DNA from: Clostridiales bacterium
GTDB taxonomy: Bacteria; Bacillota; Clostridia; Oscillospirales; Oscillospiraceae
Direction of reading: 5' to 3'
NCBI GenBank assembly: GCA_012719035.1
Contig: JAAYBD010000030.1
Coordinates: 62,001-126,000 of the forward strand
Length of the DNA stretch: 64,000 bases
Below are positions 1 to 8,964 of this stretch, in pieces. Position 1 is the first letter of the stretch. Each line of letters begins with the position of its first letter. Under the pieces are notes generated by a model. The model made no database searches, was not told the origin of the DNA, and saw only the letters and a list, made by a program, of their open reading frames with translations. The translations under genes and the position numbers were made by a program.

Positions 1-876
1 ACGATCGAGGCAGACGAGGGCAGCGGTCTGTACAGGGTGGCTGTGATTTTAGAGGATTCTCCCGCTCAGAGAGCAGGGGTAAAAATAGGCGACTTAATAT
101 GTGCGATCGACGGAAAAACACTGGCGGGCATGACTTCTTCCGACATAAAAAAGATTATCGGCGAAAAAAAGGGCGAATTCGAGCTTTTGCTCCGTGCGGA
201 TGACGGAACAGAGCGAAGCGTTACGGTTTCGACTGAGCTTGTTTATTCTAAACCCGTCTTGTATGAAATGCTTGAGGACGGAATTGGCTATATCAAAATT
301 AAGAATTTTGAAACCAATTCGGGAGAAGACATCAACGCCGCTTTGGACGAGCTTGTCTCAAATGGCGCAAAGGGCATAGTTTTTGATGTGCGCAATAACC
401 CGGGAGGTCTTCTGAGCGAGCTTCTGAAAGCGCTTGATCATATATTGCCTGAGGGAGATATTTTTGTTTCCCTTGACAAGGATGGTAATGAAAATGTTAG
501 GACATCGGATACATCTTGTGTAAAAATTCCTATGACAGTGCTGATAAACGAAAATAGTTACAGCGCGGCGGAATTCTTCGGTGCGGCGCTGTCGGAATAC
601 AATTGGGCGGCATTGGTCGGCTCCCACACAAGCGGAAAGGCGCGCTCGCAGATCAATATCGAACTGTCGGACGGAAGCGCCGTCCACATCTCAACAAACA
701 GCTATCTCACGCCAAACAGAGTTGACCTCGCAAAGGAAGGCGGTCTGAAGCCTGATATTGATGTCGGATTGGATGATGAAGCGGAAATTCAGCTTGTTGC
801 GGGGCTGCTTGAACACGCCAAAGACGAGCAGCTGATTTCGGCAATTAAAACAATAAAAGAGCGAGTCGACAAATGA
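1..876 (+). CDS. S41 family carboxy-terminal processing protease, 5' end missing
   Basis: The reading frame is open from base 1, so the gene starts outside the window; only the last ~291 residues are present. They comprise a PDZ domain (SPAQRAGVKIGDLI, the usual ligand-groove region) followed by a tail-specific protease domain. The likely catalytic Ser lies in NSYSAAEFFGAA and the catalytic Lys in TSGKARSQ, the Ser/Lys dyad of CtpA/CtpB proteases. Such enzymes are exported and cleave C-terminal tails, in spore formers often during sporulation signalling. The Val at base 37 has no ribosome binding site and lies inside the PDZ domain, so it is not a start. No terminator is obvious after the stop; a strong promoter for greA follows. 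Family assignment is firm; the physiological substrate is unknown. Confidence 0.9.
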   Translation, partial: TIEADEGSGLYRVAVILEDSPAQRAGVKIGDLICAIDGKTLAGMTSSDIKKIIGEKKGEFELLLRADDGTERSVTVSTELVYSKPVLYEMLEDGIGYIKIKNFETNSGEDINAALDELVSNGAKGIVFDVRNNPGGLLSELLKALDHILPEGDIFVSLDKDGNENVRTSDTSCVKIPMTVLINENSYSAAEFFGAALSEYNWAALVGSHTSGKARSQINIELSDGSAVHISTNSYLTPNRVDLAKEGGLKPDIDVGLDDEAEIQLVAGLLEHAKDEQLISAIKTIKERVDK

Positions 877-892
877 TTGCTGTTTTATCGTC

Positions 893-921
893 TTGACATG
901 CCGTAATTTTCTATCTATAAT
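893..921 (+). promoter_or_regulatory. Sigma-A promoter of greA
   Basis: A perfect TTGACA (893-898) is separated by exactly 17 bases from a perfect TATAAT (916-921). Transcription would start near 928, giving a leader of about 75 bases before greA. The match to the housekeeping consensus is complete in both hexamers. Confidence 0.9.
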
Positions 922-1002
922 ACGTAAATATGATGTCATTCTATATTTACTATATTAATATGTATAATTAATTGCCTATTATATAATGAAGGGACGAATA
1001 CA

Positions 1003-1479
1003 ATGGCCGGTGAAGCAAAATTCAAAATGAGTCAGGAGCGCCTGAATGAGATACGTGAGGAGCTTTATTATCTTGAAACAGTTCGGGAAAAAGAAGTATC
1101 CGAACTGATTAAAGAGGCACGTTCCTTCGGCGATCTCTCTGAAAACAGCGAATACGACGAAGCAAAAATAGAGCAGGGTAAGCTCTACTCAAAAATTGCG
1201 GAGCTGAGAAATATCCTCGAAAATGCCGAGATCATAGAAACACAGGAAGCCACCAATGTCATAGCTCTGGGGAGCAAGGTCAAGGTTGAGTGCGTTGATG
1301 AGGGCGGTGTTGAGGAATATCAGATAGTCGGCTCGCAGGAGGCAAACCCCATGCAGGGACGCATTTCGGATGATTCACCTTTCGGGCGCGGACTTATGGG
1401 TCGTGCTGTGGGAGAGATTGTTACAATTTATGCGCCTGCCGGAGAACTTAATTTTAAAATTCTCAGCATTGAAAACTGA
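1003..1479 (+). CDS. greA: Transcription elongation factor GreA
   Basis: GreA rescues backtracked RNA polymerase by stimulating cleavage of the extruded RNA 3' end through the secondary channel. The 158-residue product has the family's normal length. The N-terminal antiparallel coiled coil carries the acidic tip DLSENSEYDEAK that reaches the polymerase active site, and the C-terminal half is an FKBP-like domain ending GRGLMGRAVGEIV. The ATG is preceded by GAAGGGA. It has its own consensus promoter and is followed by a hairpin with a T run, so it is probably largely monocistronic with some readthrough into lysS 136 bases on. Identification is confident. Confidence 0.97.
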   Translation: MAGEAKFKMSQERLNEIREELYYLETVREKEVSELIKEARSFGDLSENSEYDEAKIEQGKLYSKIAELRNILENAEIIETQEATNVIALGSKVKVECVDEGGVEEYQIVGSQEANPMQGRISDDSPFGRGLMGRAVGEIVTIYAPAGELNFKILSIEN

Positions 1480-1549
1480 TTTGATACATCCGGAAACCAA
1501 ACGATGAATTGTCCGAAGTTTTTCCGCTAATACAGGGGATATTCCGGAC

Positions 1550-1579
1550 AAAGCCTCCCGGACGCGGGAGGAGCTTTTT
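1550..1579 (+). terminator. Hairpin and T run between greA and lysS
   Basis: Seven perfect G+C-rich pairs (1554-1560 with 1565-1571, loop of four) can be extended by AAAG/CTTT around a two-base bulge, and the hairpin is followed by a T5 run at 1575-1579. Just upstream, 1509-1515 pairs with 1545-1551 (TTGTCCG/CGGACAA), and the two structures share two bases. The simplest reading is the greA terminator. Because no separate lysS promoter is visible, it may also act as an attenuator controlling readthrough into lysS. Confidence 0.65.
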
Positions 1580-1615
1580 ATAATGTTGTGCCAAAAGAGT
1601 ATGGGAGGCAGAAGA

Positions 1616-3115
1616 ATGAGCCACGAAATAATATCGGAAGAAATCGCCGACATATCCGAAATCCGCCAAATTCGCCGCGATAAGCTTTCTAAGCTGCGGG
1701 AGGCAAACTGTGATCCGTTTACAGAAACGAAATACAGAAGGACGGCATACAGTACGGAAATAAAGGATAACTTTGAAGCGTGGGAAGAGAAAGATGTTTC
1801 CATGGCGGGACGTCTTATGTCCAAACGCGACATGGGTAAGGCTTTTTTTGCCGATATCATGGACGACAAGGGCAGGATACAGCTCTATGTACGTGTTGAC
1901 GATCTTGGTGAAGAGTCTTTTACTGAGTTTAAGAAATGGGACATCGGGGATATCATCGGTATTGAGGGCTTTGTTTTCCGTACGCGTAAAGGCGAGATTT
2001 CCGTACATTGCAAAACTGTGAAGCTGCTTTCAAAGTCGCTTCTTCCGCTGCCTGAGAAGTTTCACGGGCTTACAGACCTTGAAACGCGCTACCGCCAGCG
2101 CTATGTTGATCTTATAGTAAATCCCGAAGTACGGCGCAATTTTGAAATTCGCAGCCGTTTTATCCGCCATATCCGCAGCTTTCTCGACAACCGTGGATAT
2201 ATGGAGGTAGAAACTCCCGTACTTAACACAATTTCCGGCGGTGCCGCGGCACGCCCGTTTATCACGCATCATAACACACTTGACCTTGATATGTATCTGC
2301 GCATCGCGACAGAGCTTCACTTAAAGCGCCTTGTCGTGGGCGGAATTGAAAGAGTCTACGAGATTGGACGCATTTTCCGTAACGAGGGCATGGATACAAA
2401 GCATAACCCTGAATTCACTACTGTCGAACTGTATGAAGCCTATGCAGACTTCAACGACATGATGGACCTATTTGAGGAGCTGCTTTCAAGTGCTGCGATG
2501 GATATTTTGGGCACCTATGACGTAACATGGCAGGGTGAGCAGATCTGCCTTGCACCCGGATGGGAGCGCCTTACTATGGCGGAGGCAGTCCAAAAGTATC
2601 TCGGTATTGACTTTATGTCGGTAAGCTCGGACGAGGATGCCGTTAATCTTGCCAAATCTGTCGGAGTTGAAATTCCGAAAGAAAAGGAAAAGACATGGGG
2701 CAATGCGCTTTACGAGTGCTTTGATCAGAAGGTTGAGGAAAAACTCATTCAGCCTACTTTCATCACCATGCACCCCGTAGACGTTTCTCCTCTTGCAAAG
2801 CGCAGTCCCAAGGATCCCAGACTTACGGAGCGCTTTGAACTGTTCATATGCCACAGTGAAATGGGCAACGCTTTCTCAGAACTCAACGACCCCATTGACC
2901 AGAAGCAGCGCTTCTTAAAGCAGGTTGAGCTTCGCAAAAAGGGTGACGCTGAGGCAAGCATGATGGATGAAGACTATATTACGGCTCTTGAGTATGGTTT
3001 GCCTCCTACAGGCGGTCTTGGAATCGGCATAGACCGCTGTGTTATGCTGCTCACGGGCGTTGACTCAATAAGAGAAGTTATACTTTTCCCGACAATGAAA
3101 CCCATTGACGCGTAA
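1616..3115 (+). CDS. lysS: Lysyl-tRNA synthetase, class II
   Basis: LysRS charges tRNA-Lys with lysine using ATP in the cytoplasm. The 499-residue product has an N-terminal OB-fold anticodon-binding domain (about residues 55-160) and the class II catalytic core: motif 1 near YMEVETPVL, motif 2 as [17 protein letters not shown] and motif 3 as [16 protein letters not shown] chose the ATG at 1616 because GGGAGG lies seven bases upstream; an in-frame ATG at 1583 sits inside the T run of the preceding hairpin and would add eleven unconserved residues. A strong hairpin follows the stop. The family is certain; the start is probable. Confidence 0.96.
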   Translation: MSHEIISEEIADISEIRQIRRDKLSKLREANCDPFTETKYRRTAYSTEIKDNFEAWEEKDVSMAGRLMSKRDMGKAFFADIMDDKGRIQLYVRVDDLGEESFTEFKKWDIGDIIGIEGFVFRTRKGEISVHCKTVKLLSKSLLPLPEKFHGLTDLETRYRQRYVDLIVNPEVRRNFEIRSRFIRHIRSFLDNRGYMEVETPVLNTISGGAAARPFITHHNTLDLDMYLRIATELHLKRLVVGGIERVYEIGRIFRNEGMDTKHNPEFTTVELYEAYADFNDMMDLFEELLSSAAMDILGTYDVTWQGEQICLAPGWERLTMAEAVQKYLGIDFMSVSSDEDAVNLAKSVGVEIPKEKEKTWGNALYECFDQKVEEKLIQPTFITMHPVDVSPLAKRSPKDPRLTERFELFICHSEMGNAFSELNDPIDQKQRFLKQVELRKKGDAEASMMDEDYITALEYGLPPTGGLGIGIDRCVMLLTGVDSIREVILFPTMKPIDA

Positions 3116-3128
3116 TGCGCCGTTTAGC

Positions 3129-3161
3129 GGCTGTGGCAGGGCTTTTTGCCCCGCCGCAGCC
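3129..3161 (+). terminator. Hairpin after lysS
   Basis: Thirteen of fourteen positions pair between 3129-3142 and 3148-3161 around a T5 loop, closely following the lysS stop. Only a weak T-rich stretch follows, so termination may be partial and the methyltransferase downstream could be reached by readthrough. Confidence 0.6.
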
Positions 3162-3185
3162 TTGTTATGTCTTTCGGAGGGATAA

Positions 3186-3953
3186 ATGGAGTATATTAGC
3201 TCGAGAAAAAACAAAGTGATCACACATTTAAAAAACTTATCCGCGGACGGGGAATACCGGCGTGAAACCGGTGAGTTTGTCTGTGACGGCGAAAAAACTC
3301 TGAAAGAGGCGCTTTCATCGGGGGCTGAAATAACCAAGGTTCTATGGGGCGGGGAGCCTGCTTTTGAGATACCCGGCAGTATAGAACAGTTTTCATGCCC
3401 TTCAGATCTGATGCAGAACGTGTCGCCGCTTAAAAGTTCTCACGGACCGGTTTTCAGCGTAAGAATTCCAAGAAGATGCGGGAAAGAGAAAAAAGCTTCC
3501 GAAAAAGGAACTTCTTCAAACGCCTTAATTCTCGAAAATGTTCAAGACCCCGGCAATGTCGGTACAGTTATCAGAACAGCAAATGCCATGGGCATTGAAG
3601 CTGTTATACTTGTGGGGGATTGTGCTGATTTGTATAACCCCAAAACTGTTCGCGCTACAATGGGTGGGATTTTTCGGCAGACCGTTATCGAGATGGATAT
3701 AGATGAGCTTAAATATTATGTAAACCAAAATGACCTTCGTCTCTACGGTGCCGCGCTGAGTGATAATGCGGAGGACCTGCGAAGTTTAGATATGAGTGGG
3801 CTTGCGGTCGCGATCGGAAGCGAGGGCAGAGGACTTACAGACAAGCTTCTGGATATTTGTGAAGGTCGGCTGATTATACCAATGCAGCCCGACTGTGAAT
3901 CACTGAACGCGGCTGTTGCGGCGGCAATAATTATGTGGGAAATGCATAGATAA
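3186..3953 (+). CDS. SpoU/TrmH-family RNA 2'-O-ribose methyltransferase
   Basis: A 255-residue SPOUT-class methyltransferase, most like the RlmB/TsnR-type enzymes that methylate a ribose in 23S rRNA using S-adenosylmethionine. The N-terminal substrate-binding part (about 1-95, starting YISSRKNKVITHL) is followed by the knotted domain with motif 1 (ENVQDPGNVGTVIRTANA), motif 2 (AIGSEGRGL) and motif 3 (IIPMQPDCESLNAAVAAAI). CGGAGGG precedes the ATG. It lies 19 bases upstream of dprA, probably co-transcribed. The family is clear, but the exact rRNA target cannot be told from sequence, so no symbol is given. Confidence 0.88.
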   Translation: MEYISSRKNKVITHLKNLSADGEYRRETGEFVCDGEKTLKEALSSGAEITKVLWGGEPAFEIPGSIEQFSCPSDLMQNVSPLKSSHGPVFSVRIPRRCGKEKKASEKGTSSNALILENVQDPGNVGTVIRTANAMGIEAVILVGDCADLYNPKTVRATMGGIFRQTVIEMDIDELKYYVNQNDLRLYGAALSDNAEDLRSLDMSGLAVAIGSEGRGLTDKLLDICEGRLIIPMQPDCESLNAAVAAAIIMWEMHR

Positions 3954-3972
3954 AGATAAAGGGGCAATTATT

Positions 3973-5253
3973 TTGTCAACACTTAAATATTGGGTGTGGC
4001 TGTCCGCGCTTACGGGGCTTAAACCGAAAATAAGATCCCGGTTATTGAGTGTATTCGGTGACCCCGAAAAGGTCTTTTTTGCGGACGAAAGACAGCTTTT
4101 TGAGCACATGGATCTAAGCGATGCAGACCGGACTTTGCTTCTGAACAAGAGTCTTGACAGAGCAGATGAGATACTCGAAAAATGCCTAAAAGATGATATC
4201 GATATTATTACGCTTCAGGATATTTCATATCCTGAGAGACTGAGAAATATTTATGACTCGCCCGTGGTACTCTATGTCAAGGGCAGACTTCCCGCAATCG
4301 ATGAACAGGCGGCAATCGGCGTTGTCGGAACTCGAAAAGCAAGTGTCTACGGAATGAAGATGGCGCGGAGGATGGGCTTTGAAATTACAAAATGCGGCGG
4401 ACTTGTAGTTACAGGTCTTGCCGAAGGCATCGACAGCGCCTCGGCGGAAGGAGCTCTCCGCGCAGGAGGTTCCTGCGTAGGCGTATTGGGCTGCGCCATT
4501 GACGATGTTTTTCCTAAAACAAATGTGTCGCTTTATAATGATGTTGCGGCGGCAGGCGCTCTGGTCAGTGAGTATCCGCCCGGAGATGTGCTGAGAAGAA
4601 AGAATTTTCCGGAGAGAAACCGCATAATAAGCGGCTTGTCCCTTGGTGTAACAGTCGTTGAAGCGCCTTCAAGAAGCGGCGCTCTCATAACAGCTTCGCT
4701 GGCGCTTGATCAGGGACGCGAGGTCTTTGCCGTACCCGGAAACGCCGATGCCCAGAGCTTCTGCGGCTCAAATGAGCTTATCAGAAACGGGGCGCAGCTC
4801 GTTACAAAAGGATGGGATGTGCTTTCGGATTTTGAGCGCCTGTTTCCCGGCAGGCTATCTGAACCCGATATGCAAAAAACTGCTCCTTTCTATCAGGAGG
4901 AACAGGAAAAAGAGAAGCTTGCAAAGACTGCTAATAAGGTGAATACCGTCAACGCAAAGATTGAAACCGGCAAGGGCTTTGCAAAGCTGAAAGTCAAAAC
5001 TGACAGAAAAAGGATTGACAACAATAAAAAGCGGGAATATATTGATTTGCAAGAACAGCTTTCAGGCTTGAACGAAAAACAGCTCAGAATCGTGTCTGTC
5101 ATGGACAGAAAATCTATGCATGTCGATGACATAATAGACCTGTCTGGGCTCGATGCTCCGGCGGTGCTTTCAGAGCTTACGGTTCTTCAGATAAAGGGAT
5201 TTGTAAGTCAGGAGAGCGGAAAACGGTTTACGCTGAATGTAAGAAAACCCTGA
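3973..5253 (+). CDS. dprA: DNA-processing protein DprA (Smf)
   Basis: DprA loads RecA onto incoming single-stranded DNA in natural transformation and is widely kept in Firmicutes. The 426-residue product has an N-terminal helical SAM/HhH-like segment (TGLKPKIRSRLLSVFG), the extended Rossmann core (GVVGTRKASVYG, VVTGLAEGIDSASAEGAL, FPERNRIISGLS, EAPSRSGALITASLALDQGREVFAVPG) and a C-terminal winged helix (LRIVSVMDRKSMHVDDII) joined by a charged Lys-rich linker. Translation starts at TTG 3973 after AAAGGGG. The order methylase-dprA-topA-trmFO matches the conserved Firmicutes smf-topA-trmFO block. No other competence gene is present here. Confidence 0.95.
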   Translation: MSTLKYWVWLSALTGLKPKIRSRLLSVFGDPEKVFFADERQLFEHMDLSDADRTLLLNKSLDRADEILEKCLKDDIDIITLQDISYPERLRNIYDSPVVLYVKGRLPAIDEQAAIGVVGTRKASVYGMKMARRMGFEITKCGGLVVTGLAEGIDSASAEGALRAGGSCVGVLGCAIDDVFPKTNVSLYNDVAAAGALVSEYPPGDVLRRKNFPERNRIISGLSLGVTVVEAPSRSGALITASLALDQGREVFAVPGNADAQSFCGSNELIRNGAQLVTKGWDVLSDFERLFPGRLSEPDMQKTAPFYQEEQEKEKLAKTANKVNTVNAKIETGKGFAKLKVKTDRKRIDNNKKREYIDLQEQLSGLNEKQLRIVSVMDRKSMHVDDIIDLSGLDAPAVLSELTVLQIKGFVSQESGKRFTLNVRKP

Positions 5254-5290
5254 AAGCGCGTTAACGATATTTTAAGAATTGAGGTCAGAT

Positions 5291-7633
5291 ATGGCAAAAT
5301 CTAAGACGGATCTGGTCATTGTTGAATCACCGGCAAAGGCCAGAACAATTGAAAAATACCTTGGCCCGAATTATCATGTTGTTGCCTCCATGGGGCATCT
5401 TAGGGATCTTCCCAAGAGCACCATGGGTGTTGATATAGAAAATGGCTTTGAGCCCGATTATCAGCCTGTAAAGGCTCGTAAAGACGTAATAGAGAATCTT
5501 CAGAAACTGTCAAAATCGTCAAACATCGTATATCTCGCAACCGACCCCGACCGCGAGGGAGAGGCAATTTCGTGGCATCTTAAAGAGCTTCTTGAGCTGC
5601 CCGATGACAAGGCAAAGCGTGTTACTTTCAATGAAATCACAAAAAAAGTCGTCAGCGAGAGCATAGCTTCTCCGCGGGAGATCGATGTAAACCTTGTAGA
5701 CGCCCAGCAGGCAAGGCGGATCCTTGACCGTATTGTCGGCTATAAACTCAGCCCCCTGCTTTGGCGCAAGGTACGCAGGGGACTTTCCGCAGGGCGTGTA
5801 CAGTCTGTGGCGACGCGTATGGTGGTCGACAGGGAAAATGAGATAAAAGCCTTTACACCCGAGGAATACTGGAATCTGGATGTAACTCTCGACCGCGTTG
5901 AAAAGGGAGGCAGTTTTGTCGCCCGCTTTTACGGTACGGACGCAAAGAAGCTTGAGCTGCATAGCGAAGATGAGGTCGATAAGGTCGTAAAAGAAATATC
6001 TGAGGATGAGTTTTATATCAAAACCGTCAAGCGCGGAGAGAAGCAGCGCTCACCCTCGCCTCCCTTTATTACGTCCACGCTTCAGCAGGAGGCATCCCGC
6101 CGTCTGGGCATGACGCCAAGACGCACGATGTCCGTTGCACAGCAGCTTTACGAAGGCGTTGATATCACAGGCGAGGGTACAGTCGGCCTTATTACCTACA
6201 TGAGAACCGATTCGCTGCGTCTTTCCGAAGACGCAATAGCTGCGGCAAAGAGCTTTATTGTAAAACATTACGGTCAGGGGTATTATCCCGAAAAGACCCG
6301 AACATTTAAAACAAAATCGGGCGCTCAGGATGCCCATGAGGCAATTCGTCCGAGTAATGTAGAGCTTACTCCAGAGCTTATAAAAAAGGATCTTACACCT
6401 GATCAATACAGGCTTTACCGACTTATATGGGGGCGCTTTACTGCCTGCCAGATGGCAAACGCTGTTTACGACAGTGTTACCATTGACGCAGTCTCCGCAG
6501 GCTACATTTTCAGAGCAAATCATTCAGAGCTGAAGTTTGCGGGATATACGGCTGTCTACGAGGAAGCAAAGGACGACGAAACAAGTGAAAAACAAAAGCC
6601 GCTTCCCGATATTCGCGAGGGCGAGAAGGTAAGCCTTTCAAAAACAGAGAAGGAGCAGCAGTTCACGCAGCCTCCCTCCCGTTATACTGAAGCAACGCTC
6701 ATCCGTGCGATGGAAGAAAAAGGAATAGGCAGACCAAGCACCTATGCGCCGACGATAAGTACGATTACTGACCGCGAGTATGTCGTTAAAGAGGGAAAAT
6801 ATCTCCGTCCCACCATATTGGGAGAGGTCGTAACAGGACTTATGGAGGAGCGCTTCCCGGATATTGTTGACCTTAAATTTACCGCACGCATGGAAGATAC
6901 CCTTGACAGCGTCGAGGAGGGAAAACGTTACTGGAAAGATGTTCTTGCGGAATTCTACGGCGACTTTGACAACGAATTGCAGGAAGCCGAGAAGGCGCTT
7001 GAAGGACAGCACATAAAAATTCCCGACGAAGTATCCGACGAAATCTGTGATAAATGCGGCAGAAACATGGTTGTCAAGACAGGGCGCTTCGGACGATTTC
7101 TTGCCTGCCCCGCCTATCCGGAATGTGATTTTACAAAACCACTTGTAATTGAAATGCCGGGCAAATGCCCCAAATGCAGCGGACGTATCCTCAAGCGCAC
7201 ATCCAAAAAGGGATATGCTTATTATGCCTGCGAGCGCGGAGCCGAGTGCGGCTTTATGACATGGGATGTTCCGGTCAAGGATACCTGCCCGGAATGCGGA
7301 AAGACAATGTTCAAGCTTTCGGGAAGGGGTAAAAAGACCCCGTTCTGCATAAACGGGGAGTGCGTGAATTTCCTTCCCGAGGACAAACGCGGGTACAGGA
7401 AAAAAGCAGCCTCTGAGGGCGAAAGCACCGAAAACGGCAGCAAGGAAGAATCTGAGGAAGCAGCAAAGACATCGAAAAAAACATCGGAAAAGACTTCAGC
7501 TAAAGCGGCACCGAAGAAAACTTCTGCCTCAAAGACTGCGGCGAAAGCTGCATCGGAAAAAAGTACGGCAACAAAGAAGACCGCAGCCGCAAATAAAACG
7601 GCAAAAACAAAAAAAGCGGAATCTGAAGAATGA
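5291..7633 (+). CDS. topA: DNA topoisomerase I (type IA)
   Basis: Relaxes negative supercoils by single-strand passage. The 780-residue product has a TOPRIM domain (VIVESPAKARTIEKYLG; DPDREGEAISWHL), the active-site Tyr at about residue 303 in TYMRTDSLRL, and three C-terminal Zn ribbons beginning near residues 586, 625 and 664 (CDKCG, CPKCS, CPECG). The last ~80 residues are an unusually long, low-complexity Lys/Ala/Thr/Ser tail resembling a histone-like nucleic-acid-binding tail. ATG 5291 is preceded by GAGG; a TTG at 5279 would add four residues without a good ribosome site. It overlaps the trmFO leader and is probably co-transcribed with dprA and trmFO. Confidence 0.96.
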   Translation: MAKSKTDLVIVESPAKARTIEKYLGPNYHVVASMGHLRDLPKSTMGVDIENGFEPDYQPVKARKDVIENLQKLSKSSNIVYLATDPDREGEAISWHLKELLELPDDKAKRVTFNEITKKVVSESIASPREIDVNLVDAQQARRILDRIVGYKLSPLLWRKVRRGLSAGRVQSVATRMVVDRENEIKAFTPEEYWNLDVTLDRVEKGGSFVARFYGTDAKKLELHSEDEVDKVVKEISEDEFYIKTVKRGEKQRSPSPPFITSTLQQEASRRLGMTPRRTMSVAQQLYEGVDITGEGTVGLITYMRTDSLRLSEDAIAAAKSFIVKHYGQGYYPEKTRTFKTKSGAQDAHEAIRPSNVELTPELIKKDLTPDQYRLYRLIWGRFTACQMANAVYDSVTIDAVSAGYIFRANHSELKFAGYTAVYEEAKDDETSEKQKPLPDIREGEKVSLSKTEKEQQFTQPPSRYTEATLIRAMEEKGIGRPSTYAPTISTITDREYVVKEGKYLRPTILGEVVTGLMEERFPDIVDLKFTARMEDTLDSVEEGKRYWKDVLAEFYGDFDNELQEAEKALEGQHIKIPDEVSDEICDKCGRNMVVKTGRFGRFLACPAYPECDFTKPLVIEMPGKCPKCSGRILKRTSKKGYAYYACERGAECGFMTWDVPVKDTCPECGKTMFKLSGRGKKTPFCINGECVNFLPEDKRGYRKKAASEGESTENGSKEESEEAAKTSKKTSEKTSAKAAPKKTSASKTAAKAASEKSTATKKTAAANKTAKTKKAESEE

Positions 7634-7653
7634 TTTTGTGCGGAGGATTGGAA

Positions 7654-8964
7654 TTGGACACAGTAACTGTAATAGGAGCGGGTCTTGCAGGCTGTGAGGC
7701 GGCATGGCAGCTTGCCAAAAGGGGAATCAATGTGCGGCTGATTGAAATGAAACCGCAAAAAATGACTCCCGCCCACGTTTCACAGAATTTCGCGGAGCTT
7801 GTGTGTTCTAATTCTCTCCGCAGTGATGAGCTTACGAACGCAGTTGGACTTCTTAAAGAGGAGCTGAGACAATTAGGCTCCCTCATCATGGATTGTGCCG
7901 ACGCTACCAAAGTCGCTGCCGGCGGCGCCCTTGCCGTTGACCGCGAAGAGTTTTCACGTATGATAACCGAGAAAATCAAAAGCCGCCCGAATATAGAGAT
8001 CATTTCAGAAGAGGCAGAGGAAATTCCGGACGGTGAAGTTATAATCGCAACAGGACCGCTTACAAGCGACACAATGGCGGAAAGAATATCAGAAAAATGT
8101 GCGGATACCGGTTTTCTCAATTTTTATGACGCGGCGGCGCCTATAGTAACCCTTGAGAGCATTGATATGGACAGCGCGTTTTATGCCTCGCGCTACGATA
8201 AAGGTACGGCGGATTATATAAACTGCCCTATGACTAAGGAAGAATATCTTGCGTTTTGGAAAGAGCTATGCAGCGCTAAGGAAGCGCATATACACGGCTT
8301 TGACGATGGCGGAGTGTTCGAGGGCTGCATGCCGGTAGAAGTTATGGCAAGGCGGGGAGAGGACACCCTGCGCTTCGGTCCGCTGAAGCCCGTGGGTCTT
8401 ATTGACCCGCGTAACGGAAAAGAAAATTATGCGGTCGTTCAGCTCAGACGTGATAACGCCAAAGGGACAATATATAATATTGTCGGTTTCCAGACGCATC
8501 TGACATTTTCAGAACAGAAGCGGGTTTTCTCAATGATCCCTGCGCTTAAAAATGCCGAGTTTATACGCTATGGTGTTATGCACCGCAACACCTATCTTGA
8601 TTCACCGAAGCTTCTGGACAGGTATTACCGCTTGAAATCCGAACCGCGCATAAGCTTTGCCGGGCAGATAACAGGCGTTGAGGGATATGTGGAATCCTGT
8701 GCGTCGGGGATGACTGTAGGACTTGAAACTGCGGCGCGTCTGCTGAACAGAAAGCCTTTTGACTTTCCCAGAGAAACGGCGATAGGTGCTTTGGCGCGTT
8801 ACATTTCCGATGCAAGTGTGAGATATTTTCAGCCAATGAATATTAATTTCGGGATAATTGAGCCTTTGGATAAGAGAATAAAAGGGAAACGAAACAAAAA
8901 TGCCGAAATTTCGGCAAGGGCTCTTGACATAATAAAAGCGTATTCCACGGAGGTAGACATATGA
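7654..8964 (+). CDS. trmFO: Methylenetetrahydrofolate-dependent tRNA (uracil-54-C5) methyltransferase
   Basis: TrmFO makes ribothymidine at position 54 of tRNA using methylene-THF and FAD. The product starts with the dinucleotide fold (VIGAGLAGCEAAWQLAKRG) and carries family motifs such as NSLRSDELTNAVGLLKEE and GYVESCASGMTVGLE. I place the start at TTG 7654, seven bases after GGAGG (7642-7646); an ATG at 7630 overlapping the topA stop lacks a proper site and would add eight residues. The resulting 436 residues match the usual family size. The stop overlaps the plsX start by four bases, indicating translational coupling. Confidence 0.93.
   Translation: MDTVTVIGAGLAGCEAAWQLAKRGINVRLIEMKPQKMTPAHVSQNFAELVCSNSLRSDELTNAVGLLKEELRQLGSLIMDCADATKVAAGGALAVDREEFSRMITEKIKSRPNIEIISEEAEEIPDGEVIIATGPLTSDTMAERISEKCADTGFLNFYDAAAPIVTLESIDMDSAFYASRYDKGTADYINCPMTKEEYLAFWKELCSAKEAHIHGFDDGGVFEGCMPVEVMARRGEDTLRFGPLKPVGLIDPRNGKENYAVVQLRRDNAKGTIYNIVGFQTHLTFSEQKRVFSMIPALKNAEFIRYGVMHRNTYLDSPKLLDRYYRLKSEPRISFAGQITGVEGYVESCASGMTVGLETAARLLNRKPFDFPRETAIGALARYISDASVRYFQPMNINFGIIEPLDKRIKGKRNKNAEISARALDIIKAYSTEVDI

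Noticed and set aside
7222..7776. A minus-strand open frame opposite the topA tail
   Set aside because: It is the complement of the low-complexity Lys/Ala tail and gives Phe/Ala/Val runs, an artefact of repeat composition.
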